NCBI GenBank assembly: GCA_019113145.1
Contig: DXHZ01000081.1
Location: forward strand, 1-32,107
Origin: Candidatus Avanaerovorax faecigallinarum
Lineage (GTDB): Bacteria > Bacillota > Clostridia > Peptostreptococcales > Anaerovoracaceae
DNA length: 32,107 nt
Reading direction: 5' to 3'
Position numbers and translations under genes: made by a program
In this document: positions 14,738 to 22,411 of the stretch, piece by piece
Layout: each line of letters begins with the position of its first letter
Position numbering within the stretch: the first letter of the stretch is position 1
Notes under the pieces: generated by a model
The model's database searches: none
The model's input: the letters and a program-made list of their open reading frames with translations, nothing else
What the model was told of the DNA's origin: nothing

Positions 14738-15181
14738 TTACAGTATTTCCCTTTCGTAAATAACGCACATATCTCCCGCAAGGTTTGCCATGGCGTCAAT
14801 CTCTCTGAACCCGCACTTCTCGTAAAGCCCCTTGGTCTCCGACGGTATGTATACCTCCCTGAATCCGCGGCTTCGCGCATAGGAAACCGCCGTCTCTACC
14901 ATCTGAAAGCTTATTTTGTCTCCTCTGGCCTCTTCCGTTACAAAGACGCTGCTTATCCAGGGGGTGTACCTGTTTTCGGAAAAATAGTCCTCCTTTAAGA
15001 GCGTACAGTATCCCAGGATTCTCCCGCCTTCTACGGCTGCAAAGAAGGCTTCCCCGTCGCCGAACCTGTTTTCCCGAAGAAGCTGCGCCACGTGTTTTCC
15101 GGCTGCCCACGAGCACTCTTCCGCAAAGTCTGCAGCCTTTGTCCACAGATGCTCACCACAGGAAATACGTTTTACTTCCAT
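14738..15181 (-). CDS. GNAT family N-acetyltransferase
   Basis: Acetyl-CoA dependent acyltransferase, 147 aa, single GNAT domain. Strand-turn features are ILGYCTLLKEDYF (beta 3 region), ISSVFVTEEARGDKISFQMVETAVSYARSRGFREVYIPSET (motifs A and B), and GLYEKCGFREID near the end. The acetyl-CoA loop reads ARGDKIS, lacking the second glycine of the usual RGxGxG/A pattern, so cofactor binding may be atypical. ATG 15181 follows AAGGAGG. It stands alone, with an extended -10 promoter upstream and a terminator downstream. Substrate unknown. Confidence 0.85.
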   Translation of the reverse strand: MEVKRISCGEHLWTKAADFAEECSWAAGKHVAQLLRENRFGDGEAFFAAVEGGRILGYCTLLKEDYFSENRYTPWISSVFVTEEARGDKISFQMVETAVSYARSRGFREVYIPSETKGLYEKCGFREIDAMANLAGDMCVIYEREIL

Positions 15182-15227
15182 TTTCCCTCCTTGTAACCCT
15201 GTCGTCTTTATGAATTTCCGATAAGCT

Positions 15228-15236
15228 ATTATATCA
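15228..15236 (-). promoter_or_regulatory. Extended -10 promoter of the GNAT gene
   Basis: Minus strand TGATATAAT (TATAAT at 15228-15233), about 45 nt before the GNAT ATG; no clear -35. Confidence 0.65.
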
Positions 15237-15287
15237 CGGGAATTAATGTCAGAAATATAAAAACTATAAAAAATGTAAAAAAAGGTG

Positions 15288-15324
15288 TTGACTTCTGACT
15301 CCTTTTGTATTAGTATAAATACAA
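15288..15324 (+). promoter_or_regulatory. Promoter of the plus-strand small transcript, with an operator-like dyad on the -10
   Basis: TTGACT (15288-15293), 17 nt, TAGTAT (15311-15316). The dyad TTGTATT-N6-AATACAA (15305-15324) has perfect 7-bp arms and is centred on the -10, a typical repressor position. The hexamers equal those of the NlpC/P60 promoter. Confidence 0.7.
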
Positions 15325-15663
15325 CGAAAGAAACAAGTTTTCATATATGGGAATGGAATCTTGAGGAAAGGAGTGAGTCGCAATGAAGAAGACGTTTTTA
15401 GGACCAGGAGACAAGATTGCGGCAGCACTTCGAATCAGAAATCTGTTTTAGAGACGAGCAGAATCCAGCAGTAGACACTGCAGAGCAGAGGAAAATATCC
15501 TGCATAAGTTAAACGCCGAAATCTCAGCAGATTCATCTGATAGATGTGTTGTCTCATAAGTTATCACATGAGAAGGAGACCATTTATATAGATTCGGTAG
15601 TAACTGAAGGTAAAAATAAATAATGGAAACCTAAAAGGGGGCTTAAGTGAAAGCCCTCTTTCT
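15323..15663 (+). ncRNA. Unassigned plus-strand transcript (about 340 nt) with a small ORF and its own terminator
   Basis: Bounded by the promoter at 15288-15316 and the terminator at 15636-15665, with no downstream plus-strand gene, so it is not an obvious leader. It holds a 22-codon ORF (15383-15451), then about 180 nt without a convincing gene. Local hairpins are GCAGT-AGAC-ACTGC (15468-15481), CAGAT-TC-ATCTG and TCTCAT...ATGAGA in the second half. A second possible mini-ORF begins at the ATG within GATAGATGTG near 15542 but has no ribosome-binding site. It does not match 6S RNA, tmRNA, SRP RNA, RNase P RNA or a T-box as far as I can see. Confidence 0.5.
15383..15451 (+). CDS. Small ORF, 22 aa, in the plus-strand transcript
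   Basis: ATG at 15383 is preceded by AAAGGAG with 9-nt spacing, in a purine-rich leader (GAGGAAAGGAGTGAG), so initiation should be efficient. The peptide starts MKKTFLGPGDKIAAALRIRN and ends soon after. It is basic, with no long hydrophobic segment and no Cys, so it does not look like a type I toxin or a lantibiotic. It could be a leader peptide that senses translation, a small regulatory peptide, or a sponge-type RNA's incidental ORF. I do not recognise it. Confidence 0.5.
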   Translation: MKKTFLGPGDKIAAALRIRNLF

Positions 15664-15665
15664 TG
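15636..15665 (+). terminator. Intrinsic terminator of the small plus-strand transcript
   Basis: GGGGGCTT (15637-15644), loop AAGTGA, AAGCCCTC (15651-15658, one G-U pair), then TTTCTTGTT. Confidence 0.75.
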
Positions 15666-15751
15666 TTGTGCTGCGTCACGGCAGGCTATGCATGCAGTAT
15701 ATAGCAGAATTTAAGCAGGCCTTCGACAACGAGACGGGTTTTCCGGGAAAA

Positions 15752-15918
15752 TGTCGAAGGTTTTTCGACATTTTTAGTTGTATGCGACTGATTTGCCGAA
15801 GATATCACCGGAAGATGCAGGTTTTGACCGATAAACTTTCGACAAAATCTGCAGACACGGACTGCAAAGCCGAAAAAGCTTCGGCAGAAACGCCTGAAAC
15901 AGACGTCTTTGTCGAAGC
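15752..15918. repeat. Intergenic folded element, copy C (GTCGAAG/GCCGAAG core)
   Basis: Dyad TGTCGAAGGTTTTTCGACA (15752-15770), half motif GCCGAAG (15795-15801), half motif CTTTCGAC (15836-15843), dyad GCCGAAAAAGCTTCGGC (15869-15885) and anchor GTCTTTGTCGAAGC (15905-15918). Start-to-start distances from the first dyad are 43, 84, 117 and 153 nt, against 43, 87, 118 and 155 in the copy at 24033. A further GCCTTCGACAAC lies just outside at 15719-15730. It sits between the small-RNA terminator and the 3' end of hisIE. No gene is visible. Confidence 0.75.
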
Positions 15919-15946
15919 GCGATAAAGTGCGGCAGAGCGCGATAAA
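15916..15946. repeat. Direct repeat AGCGCGATAAA, 20-nt period
   Basis: AGCGCGATAAA occurs exactly at 15916-15926 and 15936-15946, next to the anchor of the folded element and downstream of hisIE (minus strand). No ordinary U-tract terminator for the his operon is visible between hisIE and this point. Confidence 0.6.
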
Positions 15947-16000
15947 ATAAGATAGTTCAAAGCGAAGTTAAGCAGCTTAAACCACCGCCAACGACGCTCC

Positions 16001-16648
16001 CTATACCATCTTCTCCTGCTTGACCTTGTGGTCAATCACGTGGCGGCTTGCAAGCTCCGCCCTGATGTCATCAAGTGTAATCCCCATCTCTATCATGAGA
16101 ACCATCACGTGGTAGACAAGGTCAGAAATCTCGTATATGGTTTCGGCCTTGTCGCCGGCTTTGGCTGCAATTATGACCTCGGTGGACTCCTCGCCCACCT
16201 TCTTTAAAATCTTGTCGATTCCCTTTTCAAAGAGATACGTGGTGTAGGAGCCTTCCTTCTTCTCCGTCTTTCTGCCCTCAATGAGCTCCATAAGGCTTTC
16301 CATGGTGAACCCGGCATTTTCCGGATTCAGGTAAACCAGATCGTTGAAGCAGGAGTCGGTGCCCAGGTGACACGCCGGGCCGTCCTTTGTCACGTTCACC
16401 ACCAGAGCGTCCCGATCGCAGTCGGCCGTTATGCTGTAAATGTGCTGGTAGTTTCCCGAAGTCTCACCTTTCAGCCAGAGCTCCTGTCTTGAGCGGCTCC
16501 AGAAGCATGTCAGTCCCTTCTTCATTGAAATCTCAAGGCTTTCCCTGTTCATATAGGCGACGGTCAGCACCTTGCCGCTGGAAAAGTCCGTCACCACCGC
16601 AGGGATAAGTCCCTTCTCGTCAAATTTAAGTTCATCTATCTTAACCAT
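16001..16648 (-). CDS. hisIE: Bifunctional phosphoribosyl-AMP cyclohydrolase / phosphoribosyl-ATP pyrophosphatase
   Basis: Catalyses steps 2 and 3 of histidine synthesis (PR-ATP to PR-AMP to ProFAR). HisI domain at about 1-110: [37 protein letters not shown], and [13 protein letters not shown] with the metal-binding Cys residues. HisE domain at about 120-215: [40 protein letters not shown] prefer ATG 16648 (215 aa): AGGAG stands about 9 nt upstream, while the ATG at 16657 abuts it. Last gene of the his operon, 26 nt after hisF. Confidence 0.96.
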   Translation of the reverse strand: MVKIDELKFDEKGLIPAVVTDFSSGKVLTVAYMNRESLEISMKKGLTCFWSRSRQELWLKGETSGNYQHIYSITADCDRDALVVNVTKDGPACHLGTDSCFNDLVYLNPENAGFTMESLMELIEGRKTEKKEGSYTTYLFEKGIDKILKKVGEESTEVIIAAKAGDKAETIYEISDLVYHVMVLMIEMGITLDDIRAELASRHVIDHKVKQEKMV

Positions 16649-16674
16649 TTCAGTCATCTCCTGTTCCGCCCTGT

Positions 16675-17430
16675 TTATCTCACGTTTATTCCGGCTTCCG
16701 CCAGAGCTTTCTTCAGATCCGGGATTGCAACTTCGCCGAAGTGAAATATGGAAGCCGCAAGGCCTGCGTCTACTTCCGGTATCTCCTTAAATAGGGTTAT
16801 GAAGTCTTCGATACATCCCGCGCCGCCCGAAGCTATTACGGGAACCGGGGAAATATCGCACACGGCTTTCAGCATTTCAAGGTCGAAGCCCTTCTTTACG
16901 CCGTCGGTGTCTATGCTGTTTAAGACGATCTCTCCTGCGCCTAAGGAGATTCCCTTTTTTATCCATTCTATGGCGTCCATTCCGGTGTTTTCCCTTCCGC
17001 CTTTGGCGTAAACGCAGAAACGGCCGTCTTCCCGTTTTGCGTCCACGGAAAGAACGACGCACTGGTCGCCGTACTTCTTTGCCGCCTCGCTTATGAGGCC
17101 CGGGTTTCTTATGGCTCCCGAGTTGACGCTGACTTTGTCAGCGCCGCACTTTAAAACTCTGTCAAAATCGTCAATGGTGTTTATTCCTCCGCCTACGGTA
17201 AGGGGTATGAATATGGTTCTCGCAACCTCAGTCAGAATGTCCGTAAACAGAGCACGTCCTTCTGCCGAAGCGGTTATATCGTAGAAAACCAGCTCGTCCG
17301 CGCCGTTTTCCGAGTAGTACCTTCCCAGCTCCACCGGTGAGGATACATCGGAAAGCCCCTGGAAATTGACCCCTTTGACCACCCGTCCGTCCTTTACGTC
17401 AAGGCATGGGATTATTCTTTTAGTTATCAA
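16675..17430 (-). CDS. hisF: Imidazole glycerol phosphate synthase, cyclase subunit
   Basis: Beta/alpha barrel that takes ammonia from HisH and PRFAR to give IGP and AICAR; 251 aa. Motifs are [18 protein letters not shown] (first catalytic Asp), [23 protein letters not shown], and VLSVDAKR...[13 protein letters not shown] with the second catalytic region, [13 protein letters not shown]. The start codon is TTG 17430 after GGGAGG with 6-nt spacing; its TTGA overlaps the hisA TGA stop. In this operon hisH and hisF are separated by hisA. Confidence 0.97.
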   Translation of the reverse strand: MITKRIIPCLDVKDGRVVKGVNFQGLSDVSSPVELGRYYSENGADELVFYDITASAEGRALFTDILTEVARTIFIPLTVGGGINTIDDFDRVLKCGADKVSVNSGAIRNPGLISEAAKKYGDQCVVLSVDAKREDGRFCVYAKGGRENTGMDAIEWIKKGISLGAGEIVLNSIDTDGVKKGFDLEMLKAVCDISPVPVIASGGAGCIEDFITLFKEIPEVDAGLAASIFHFGEVAIPDLKKALAEAGINVR

Positions 17431-18176
17431 AGTCTGCCTCCCTTCTCAGGCTCGTCCTGACGGCCCGCAAGGCTGATAGCCTCTTCAAGGTCTACGGACC
17501 CGGTATACAGAGCCTTTCCCAAAATCGCCCCGTAGAGATTCATCTCCGACAAAGCCTTCACGTCGGAAAGAGAAGAAACGCCGCCGGAGGCGATAATATC
17601 GAGACCGAACCTTTCGTTCAGCTTCCCGTAAAGCTTCAGATTGGTACCCTTCATGGCTCCGTCCCTGCTTATGTCTGTGCATATGACCGTTTTAACGCCG
17701 TCCGCCTCCATGCGGGCGCAGAAATCCTCGCAGGTCACGTCGCTGACCTCTGTCCAGCCTTTTATGGCCACAAGGCCGTCTTTTATGTCCACGCTTACGG
17801 CGATGTGCTCCGCTCCGAATTTTTCTACCGCCCTGCGGACAAAGCCATCTTCAGTAATGGCGGCAGTTCCCAGAATGAGCCTGTCCACGCCGATTTCAAG
17901 GTATTTTTCTATGGTTTCAAGGCTTCTTATTCCTCCGCCCAGCTGGGTGAAAAGCCCCGTCTCCGACGCTATCTTCCTTACGGTCTCAAGGTTGGGAGTG
18001 AGGCCGGATTTTGCGCCTTCAAGATCCACCATGTGGAGAAAGCGGGCGCCTTTTTTCTCGAACTCCGCCGCAAACTCCGCAGGATTATCGCTGTAGACGG
18101 TCATCTCGTTATAATCGCCTTTAAAAAGCCTTACGGCCTTTCCTTCAAATATATCTATGGCAGGAAATACGTTCAT
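17427..18176 (-). CDS. hisA: ProFAR isomerase (1-(5-phosphoribosyl)-5-[(5-phosphoribosylamino)methylideneamino]imidazole-4-carboxamide isomerase)
   Basis: Amadori isomerase of histidine synthesis with a half-barrel repeat fold; 249 aa. FPAIDIFEGKAVRLFKGDY carries the first catalytic Asp. Others are FLHMVDLEGAKSG, LGGGIRSLETIEKYLE, VSVDIKDGLVAIKGWTEVS and ICTDISRDGAMKGTNL with the second catalytic Asp. ATG 18176 is behind AGGAGGCGGG; the frame stays open further upstream but without family match. The start overlaps the hisH stop and the stop overlaps the hisF start. Confidence 0.97.
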   Translation of the reverse strand: MNVFPAIDIFEGKAVRLFKGDYNEMTVYSDNPAEFAAEFEKKGARFLHMVDLEGAKSGLTPNLETVRKIASETGLFTQLGGGIRSLETIEKYLEIGVDRLILGTAAITEDGFVRRAVEKFGAEHIAVSVDIKDGLVAIKGWTEVSDVTCEDFCARMEADGVKTVICTDISRDGAMKGTNLKLYGKLNERFGLDIIASGGVSSLSDVKALSEMNLYGAILGKALYTGSVDLEEAISLAGRQDEPEKGGRL

Positions 18177-18814
18177 ATGCCCGCCTCCTCTCCCGGCTTC
18201 AGCTCGCAGAAGGCTTTGAGCATGGAAAGTCCCACTTTGCCGCTCTTTTCGGGATGAAACTGACATCCGTACACATTGCCCTTTGCCGTAGCGGCCGTAA
18301 GACGGACTCCGTATTCCGTATCCGCAATCACGTACGGTCCGCACTCCGACGCGTAATATGAGTGAACGAAGTACACGCAGTCTCCCTCGTCTATGTATTT
18401 AAACAGCTGGCTCTTAGGCCTGTCCTCCGGAAAGATGAGCCTGTTCCAGCCTATGTGGGGAACCTTGTACCCTTCCGGTATTACCGGTTTCATGGACACG
18501 ACTTTGCCCGGAATCAGTCCCAAGCATCTGTGGTTTCCGTACTCCTCTCCCTCGTCAAAGAGAAGCTGCATGCCGAGGCATATTCCCAGGAGAGGCTTCC
18601 CCTTCGCCGCCTCCTCCTTGACCACTTTGTCGAGGCCGCCGGCGTGAAGCTTTTCCGCGGCGTCACCGAGCGCTCCCACTCCCGGCAGAATTATTCTGTC
18701 CGCTTTTCTTATCTCCTCCGGATCTCCCGTTACCAGAGCTTCTGCTCCGATGGCTCCAAGAGAGCTTTTCAGGGAAAAGAGATTCCCCACTCCATAGTCT
18801 ACTATTGCAAGCAT
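18173..18814 (-). CDS. hisH: Imidazole glycerol phosphate synthase, glutamine amidotransferase subunit
   Basis: Class I glutaminase that feeds ammonia to HisF; 213 aa. The nucleophile Cys is in GKPLLGICLGMQLLFDEG, and the His-x-Glu pair in YGCQFHPEKSGKVG. The oxyanion region LPGVGALGDA is intact. ATG 18814 directly follows the hisB TAG, with AAAGGAG inside the end of hisB as ribosome-binding site, so it depends on hisB translation. Confidence 0.97.
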   Translation of the reverse strand: MLAIVDYGVGNLFSLKSSLGAIGAEALVTGDPEEIRKADRIILPGVGALGDAAEKLHAGGLDKVVKEEAAKGKPLLGICLGMQLLFDEGEEYGNHRCLGLIPGKVVSMKPVIPEGYKVPHIGWNRLIFPEDRPKSQLFKYIDEGDCVYFVHSYYASECGPYVIADTEYGVRLTAATAKGNVYGCQFHPEKSGKVGLSMLKAFCELKPGEEAGI

Positions 18815-19402
18815 CTAAAGGACTCCTTTCGTGGAAGGAACCGCGCCGCCGAGGGATTCGTCCACCGCCGCAGCCTCCCGCATAACTCTTCCGAAGGCTT
18901 TGAACGCGCCCTCAATTATGTGGTGGGAATTGGTTCCCGAAAGCTTTCTGACGTGAAGGGTGACCTGCGCGTTTCTGACAAAGGCCGCAAAGAACTCCTC
19001 TGCAAGCTCTGTATCGAAGGTTCCTATCTTCTCTGTCGGAACGCTTACATCGTATGACAGGAAGCTTCTGCCCGAAATGTCTGCGGCCGCCAGGATAAGA
19101 GCCTCGTCCATAGGAAGAATTATATTTCCGTACCTGTTTATCCCTCCCATGTCGCCGAGGGCTTCACGAAACGCCGTACCCAGGACTATTCCCACGTCCT
19201 CCACGCTGTGATGATCGTCCACGTAGGTATCGCCTTCGCAGTAGACGTTGAGGTCGAACCTGCCGTGGCGGGCAAAGAGTGTAAGCATGTGGTCAAGAAA
19301 GCCCACTCCCGTACTTATTTCAGATTCGCCCCGTCCGTCTATATTAAGGGATACACGCACCGAGGTTTCTCCGGTGGTTCTCTCTATTTCACTCTTTCTC
19401 AT
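18815..19402 (-). CDS. hisB: Imidazoleglycerol-phosphate dehydratase
   Basis: Mn-dependent dehydration of IGP to imidazole-acetol phosphate; 195 aa, monofunctional (no histidinol-phosphatase domain). Metal-binding motifs are GVGFLDHMLTLFARHGRFDL, DDHHSVEDVGIVLGTAF, ... HVRKLSGTNSHHIIEGAFKAFGRVMREA. The start overlaps the hisC stop (ATGA). Since no histidinol-phosphate phosphatase is in this operon, that step must be encoded elsewhere. Confidence 0.97.
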   Translation of the reverse strand: MRKSEIERTTGETSVRVSLNIDGRGESEISTGVGFLDHMLTLFARHGRFDLNVYCEGDTYVDDHHSVEDVGIVLGTAFREALGDMGGINRYGNIILPMDEALILAAADISGRSFLSYDVSVPTEKIGTFDTELAEEFFAAFVRNAQVTLHVRKLSGTNSHHIIEGAFKAFGRVMREAAAVDESLGGAVPSTKGVL

Positions 19403-20469
19403 TTCAACGCTCCTTTCAGCATTTCATCAACGCAGCAGAGGAAGATGTCCATCTCCTCGTCCGTTCCGATGGTGACTCTGTTGTAATCCTTTATTCTCTC
19501 TTTGTCGAAGTGCCTTACGAGAACTCCACGCTCTCTCAGGCCTCTGTAAAGGTCCTCTCCCGAAATCCTGTCCGACTTTACGAATATGAAGTTGGCCATG
19601 GACGGAACTACCGTAAAGCCCCGCTTTATGAGCTCCGCCGCCGTCTTTTCCCTGGTGGCCTGTATCGCCCGGCACCTGTCCCTGTAGTACTCCTCCGATT
19701 TCATGGCTGCGATGCCCGCAAGCTGGGTCAGGGTGTTTATGTTGTACGGGTTGGTTGAAAACTTCAGGGTCTCAAGATCGGCTATAAGGGACTTATCCCC
19801 CAGGGCGTATCCCAGACGGGCTCCCGCCATGGACCTTGACTTGCTGTAAGTCCGGCAGACGAGAAGATTGTCATATTCTCCCGTGAGGCATACGGCCGAC
19901 TCTGCTCCGAAATCCACGTAGGCTTCGTCGATCAGAACCACGTTATCCCTGTTATTTTCAAGGATTTTCCGTATATCGTCCAATTGCAATATTCGTCCCG
20001 TCGGCGCGTTAGGGTTGGCTATGATCACCATTCCGTCCGCTCCGAAGTAATCCGCCGGATCTATGGAGAAGTCGTCCTTTACTGGAATCTCCACGGCTTC
20101 AAGGCCGTGCAGCGCCGCAAATACCGGATAGAATCCGTATGTCAGATCCGGAAAATACACCTTTCCCCCGGGCTTTGAAAAGGCCATGAAGGCGAAGTTC
20201 AGTATGTCGTCGGAGCCGTTTGCCACGTACACGTTTTCCCTCCTGAGGCCTTCGGCTTTTCCTATGGCGTCCTTAAGGGCCGCCGATTCCGGATCCGGGT
20301 ACAGCCTGAGCTTTTTTACGTTCTCCGGGCTCATGCACGCCAGTACCTCCGGCGAAGGAGGATAAGGAGACTCGTTGGTATTTAGCTTTACGTATTTCAT
20401 ATCCCGGGGCTGCTCCCCCGGAACGTACGGATCGAGGCTTTTAAATTTCTCGCTGAAAAATCTGCTCAT
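19399..20469 (-). CDS. hisC: Histidinol-phosphate aminotransferase
   Basis: PLP enzyme (fold type I, class II aminotransferase) converting imidazole-acetol phosphate and glutamate to histidinol phosphate; 356 aa. The PLP lysine is in YSKSRSMAGARLGYALG. Other marks are KLNTNESPYPPSPEV at the N-terminus, ANGSDDILNFAFMAF, IIANPNAPTGRIL, LIDEAYVDFG, and the C-terminal GVLVRHFD...VTIGTDEEMD. ATG 20469 lies one base after the hisD stop, with GGAG in the hisD end. Confidence 0.97.
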   Translation of the reverse strand: MSRFFSEKFKSLDPYVPGEQPRDMKYVKLNTNESPYPPSPEVLACMSPENVKKLRLYPDPESAALKDAIGKAEGLRRENVYVANGSDDILNFAFMAFSKPGGKVYFPDLTYGFYPVFAALHGLEAVEIPVKDDFSIDPADYFGADGMVIIANPNAPTGRILQLDDIRKILENNRDNVVLIDEAYVDFGAESAVCLTGEYDNLLVCRTYSKSRSMAGARLGYALGDKSLIADLETLKFSTNPYNINTLTQLAGIAAMKSEEYYRDRCRAIQATREKTAAELIKRGFTVVPSMANFIFVKSDRISGEDLYRGLRERGVLVRHFDKERIKDYNRVTIGTDEEMDIFLCCVDEMLKGALK

Positions 20470-20470
20470 C

Positions 20471-21757
20471 TTACTTTTCTCCGGCTTTCACTCCTGTGCG
20501 AACCAGCGCGCTCCTTGCGTGGGCCTCCAGCCCTTCCGCTCTCGCAAAGGCTGCAATGTCCGCCGCGCACTCTCTGAACGCATCTTCCGTGTAATATGTG
20601 TACTGATACTTTTTGACAAAATCGTCTACGGAAAGAGGGCTTGAGAATCTGGCCGTTCCTCCCGTCGGCAGTGTGTGGTTAGGGCCTCCGAAGTAGTCTC
20701 CCAGAGCCTCAGGGCAGTTCTTGCCCAGGAATACGGATCCCGCGTGGCGAACCCTTCCCAGCATGTCAAAAGGCGCATCTGTGCATATTTCAAGGTGCTC
20801 CGGCGCTATTTCGTTTACCACGTCCACCGCGTCCTCAAGGTTTTCCGTAACTATTATCTTTCCGTTGCTTTCTATGGACGCCCCCGCAATTTCCTTTCGC
20901 GGCAGGGTCTCAAGCTGTCTTTCTATTTCCGAAGCCACCGCCTCCGCCAGCTCTTCGCTGTCCGTCACGAGAACCGCGCTGGCGTTTTTGTCGTGCTCGG
21001 CCTGGCTCAGCATGTCCGCCGCCATGAACTCCGGGTTGCACGTTCCGTCCGCCAAAACGAGAATTTCGCTGGGACCGGCTATCATATCTATGGCAACTCT
21101 GCCGAACACCTGCTTTTTCGCCTCTGCAACAAAAGCGTTTCCCGGGCCTACTATCTTATCGACCCGCGGAACGGTTTCCGTTCCGTAAGCAAGAGCCGCC
21201 ACGGCCTGCGCACCGCCGACCTTGAACACCCTGTCAACTCCCGCTATCCTTGCTGCGGCCAGAATAACAGGGTTCAGCTTTCCGCCCTTTGACGGGGTGG
21301 TTATAACCATCTCCTTCACCCCGGCAATCTTTGCCGGAATGGCGTTCATCAGCACCGATGACGGATAGCTGGCCGTTCCTCCCGGAACGTAAAGGCCCGC
21401 CCTGTCAAGGGGCACCACCTTCTGTCCCATTACTATTCCATCTTTATCATTTATGATGAAGCTGTTTCTCACCTGCTTTTCGTGAAAGGCTCTGATGTTG
21501 GCGGCGGATTTTTTCATCACCTCTATGAGTGCGGGATCCACTTCATCCATGGCCTCCTGCCATTCCTCTTCCGAAACCTCAAGGCTCTCAAGGTCCGCTT
21601 CGTCAAACTTACTGCAGTACCTCAAAAGGGCCTCGTCGCCGTTTTCCCTGACGTCCCCTATTATTCCGGCAACCACGTCCTCCACCGAATCCGCGGCAGT
21701 TCCACGGTCAAATATCTCCGACGCCGGTACCTTTCCGTACTTTAATATTTTAATCAT
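20471..21757 (-). CDS. hisD: Histidinol dehydrogenase
   Basis: Zn-dependent, NAD-linked four-electron oxidation of histidinol to histidine (last two steps); 428 aa. Recognisable segments are GLYVPGGTASYPSSVLMNAIPAKIAGV, VGGAQAVAALAYGTETVPRVDKIVGPGNAFVAEAK, IDMIAGPSEILVLADG, AEHDKNASAVLVT (catalytic Glu/His region follows), NEIAPEHLEI and GGPNHTLPTGGTARFSSPLSVDDF. ATG 21757 follows AGAGGTAGAAA, 6 nt after hisG. Confidence 0.98.
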   Translation of the reverse strand: MIKILKYGKVPASEIFDRGTAADSVEDVVAGIIGDVRENGDEALLRYCSKFDEADLESLEVSEEEWQEAMDEVDPALIEVMKKSAANIRAFHEKQVRNSFIINDKDGIVMGQKVVPLDRAGLYVPGGTASYPSSVLMNAIPAKIAGVKEMVITTPSKGGKLNPVILAAARIAGVDRVFKVGGAQAVAALAYGTETVPRVDKIVGPGNAFVAEAKKQVFGRVAIDMIAGPSEILVLADGTCNPEFMAADMLSQAEHDKNASAVLVTDSEELAEAVASEIERQLETLPRKEIAGASIESNGKIIVTENLEDAVDVVNEIAPEHLEICTDAPFDMLGRVRHAGSVFLGKNCPEALGDYFGGPNHTLPTGGTARFSSPLSVDDFVKKYQYTYYTEDAFRECAADIAAFARAEGLEAHARSALVRTGVKAGEK

Positions 21758-21763
21758 TGGTTT

Positions 21764-22411
21764 CTACCTCTGTTTCTGCATATCCTGAACCACGTCTCTC
21801 AAAGCTCTGCTTATCTTCTCTATGCTGCGGTTTTTGAACTTGAAGCTGACTTTGTTTGAAATGAGGCGGGCGCTTATATCCACTATGGTGTCCAGGACCA
21901 CCAGGTCGTTTTCCTTAAGGGTGGTTCCCGTCTCCACGATGTCCACTATGACGTCCGAAAGTCCCAGGATAGGGGCAATCTCGATGGAGCCGGAAAGCTT
22001 TATGATATCTATATCCCGGCTCTGCCTGCCGTAATAGTCCGCCGCTATGTTTGAGAACTTGGTGGCGACTTTGAGAGTCTTTCCCGGATTGTCCCTGAAG
22101 TCCCTCTTTCCTGCCACGCACATTCTGCACTTTCCCGTCTCAAGGTCCAAGAGCTCGTAGACGTCGGGCTCGTACTCCAGCAGGATATCCCGGCCCGCAA
22201 CACCTATGTCCGCAGCTCCTCTCTCCACGTAGATGGCAACGTCCGAAGGCTTTACCCAGAAGTACCTTACTCCCGCTCCCTCGGATTCAAATATGAGCTT
22301 CCTGCTGTCCTCCTTTATGGACGGACACGGAAAACCTGCCGCCTCAAACATATCGTATACTTTTTCTCCAAGCCTGCCCTTTGGGAGGGCAACGTTTATA
22401 ATATCATTCAT
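21764..22411 (-). CDS. hisG: ATP phosphoribosyltransferase, short catalytic form
   Basis: First committed step of histidine synthesis (ATP + PRPP to PR-ATP), the feedback-regulated enzyme. 215 aa, the short HisG that lacks the C-terminal regulatory domain and needs HisZ. Segments are VALPKGRLGEKVYDMFEAAGFP, VERGAADIGVAGRDIL, and DVIVDIVETGTTLKENDLVVLDTI (PRPP-binding region). The start overlaps the hisZ stop (ATGA), consistent with equal synthesis of the hetero-octamer partners. Confidence 0.97.
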   Translation of the reverse strand: MNDIINVALPKGRLGEKVYDMFEAAGFPCPSIKEDSRKLIFESEGAGVRYFWVKPSDVAIYVERGAADIGVAGRDILLEYEPDVYELLDLETGKCRMCVAGKRDFRDNPGKTLKVATKFSNIAADYYGRQSRDIDIIKLSGSIEIAPILGLSDVIVDIVETGTTLKENDLVVLDTIVDISARLISNKVSFKFKNRSIEKISRALRDVVQDMQKQR

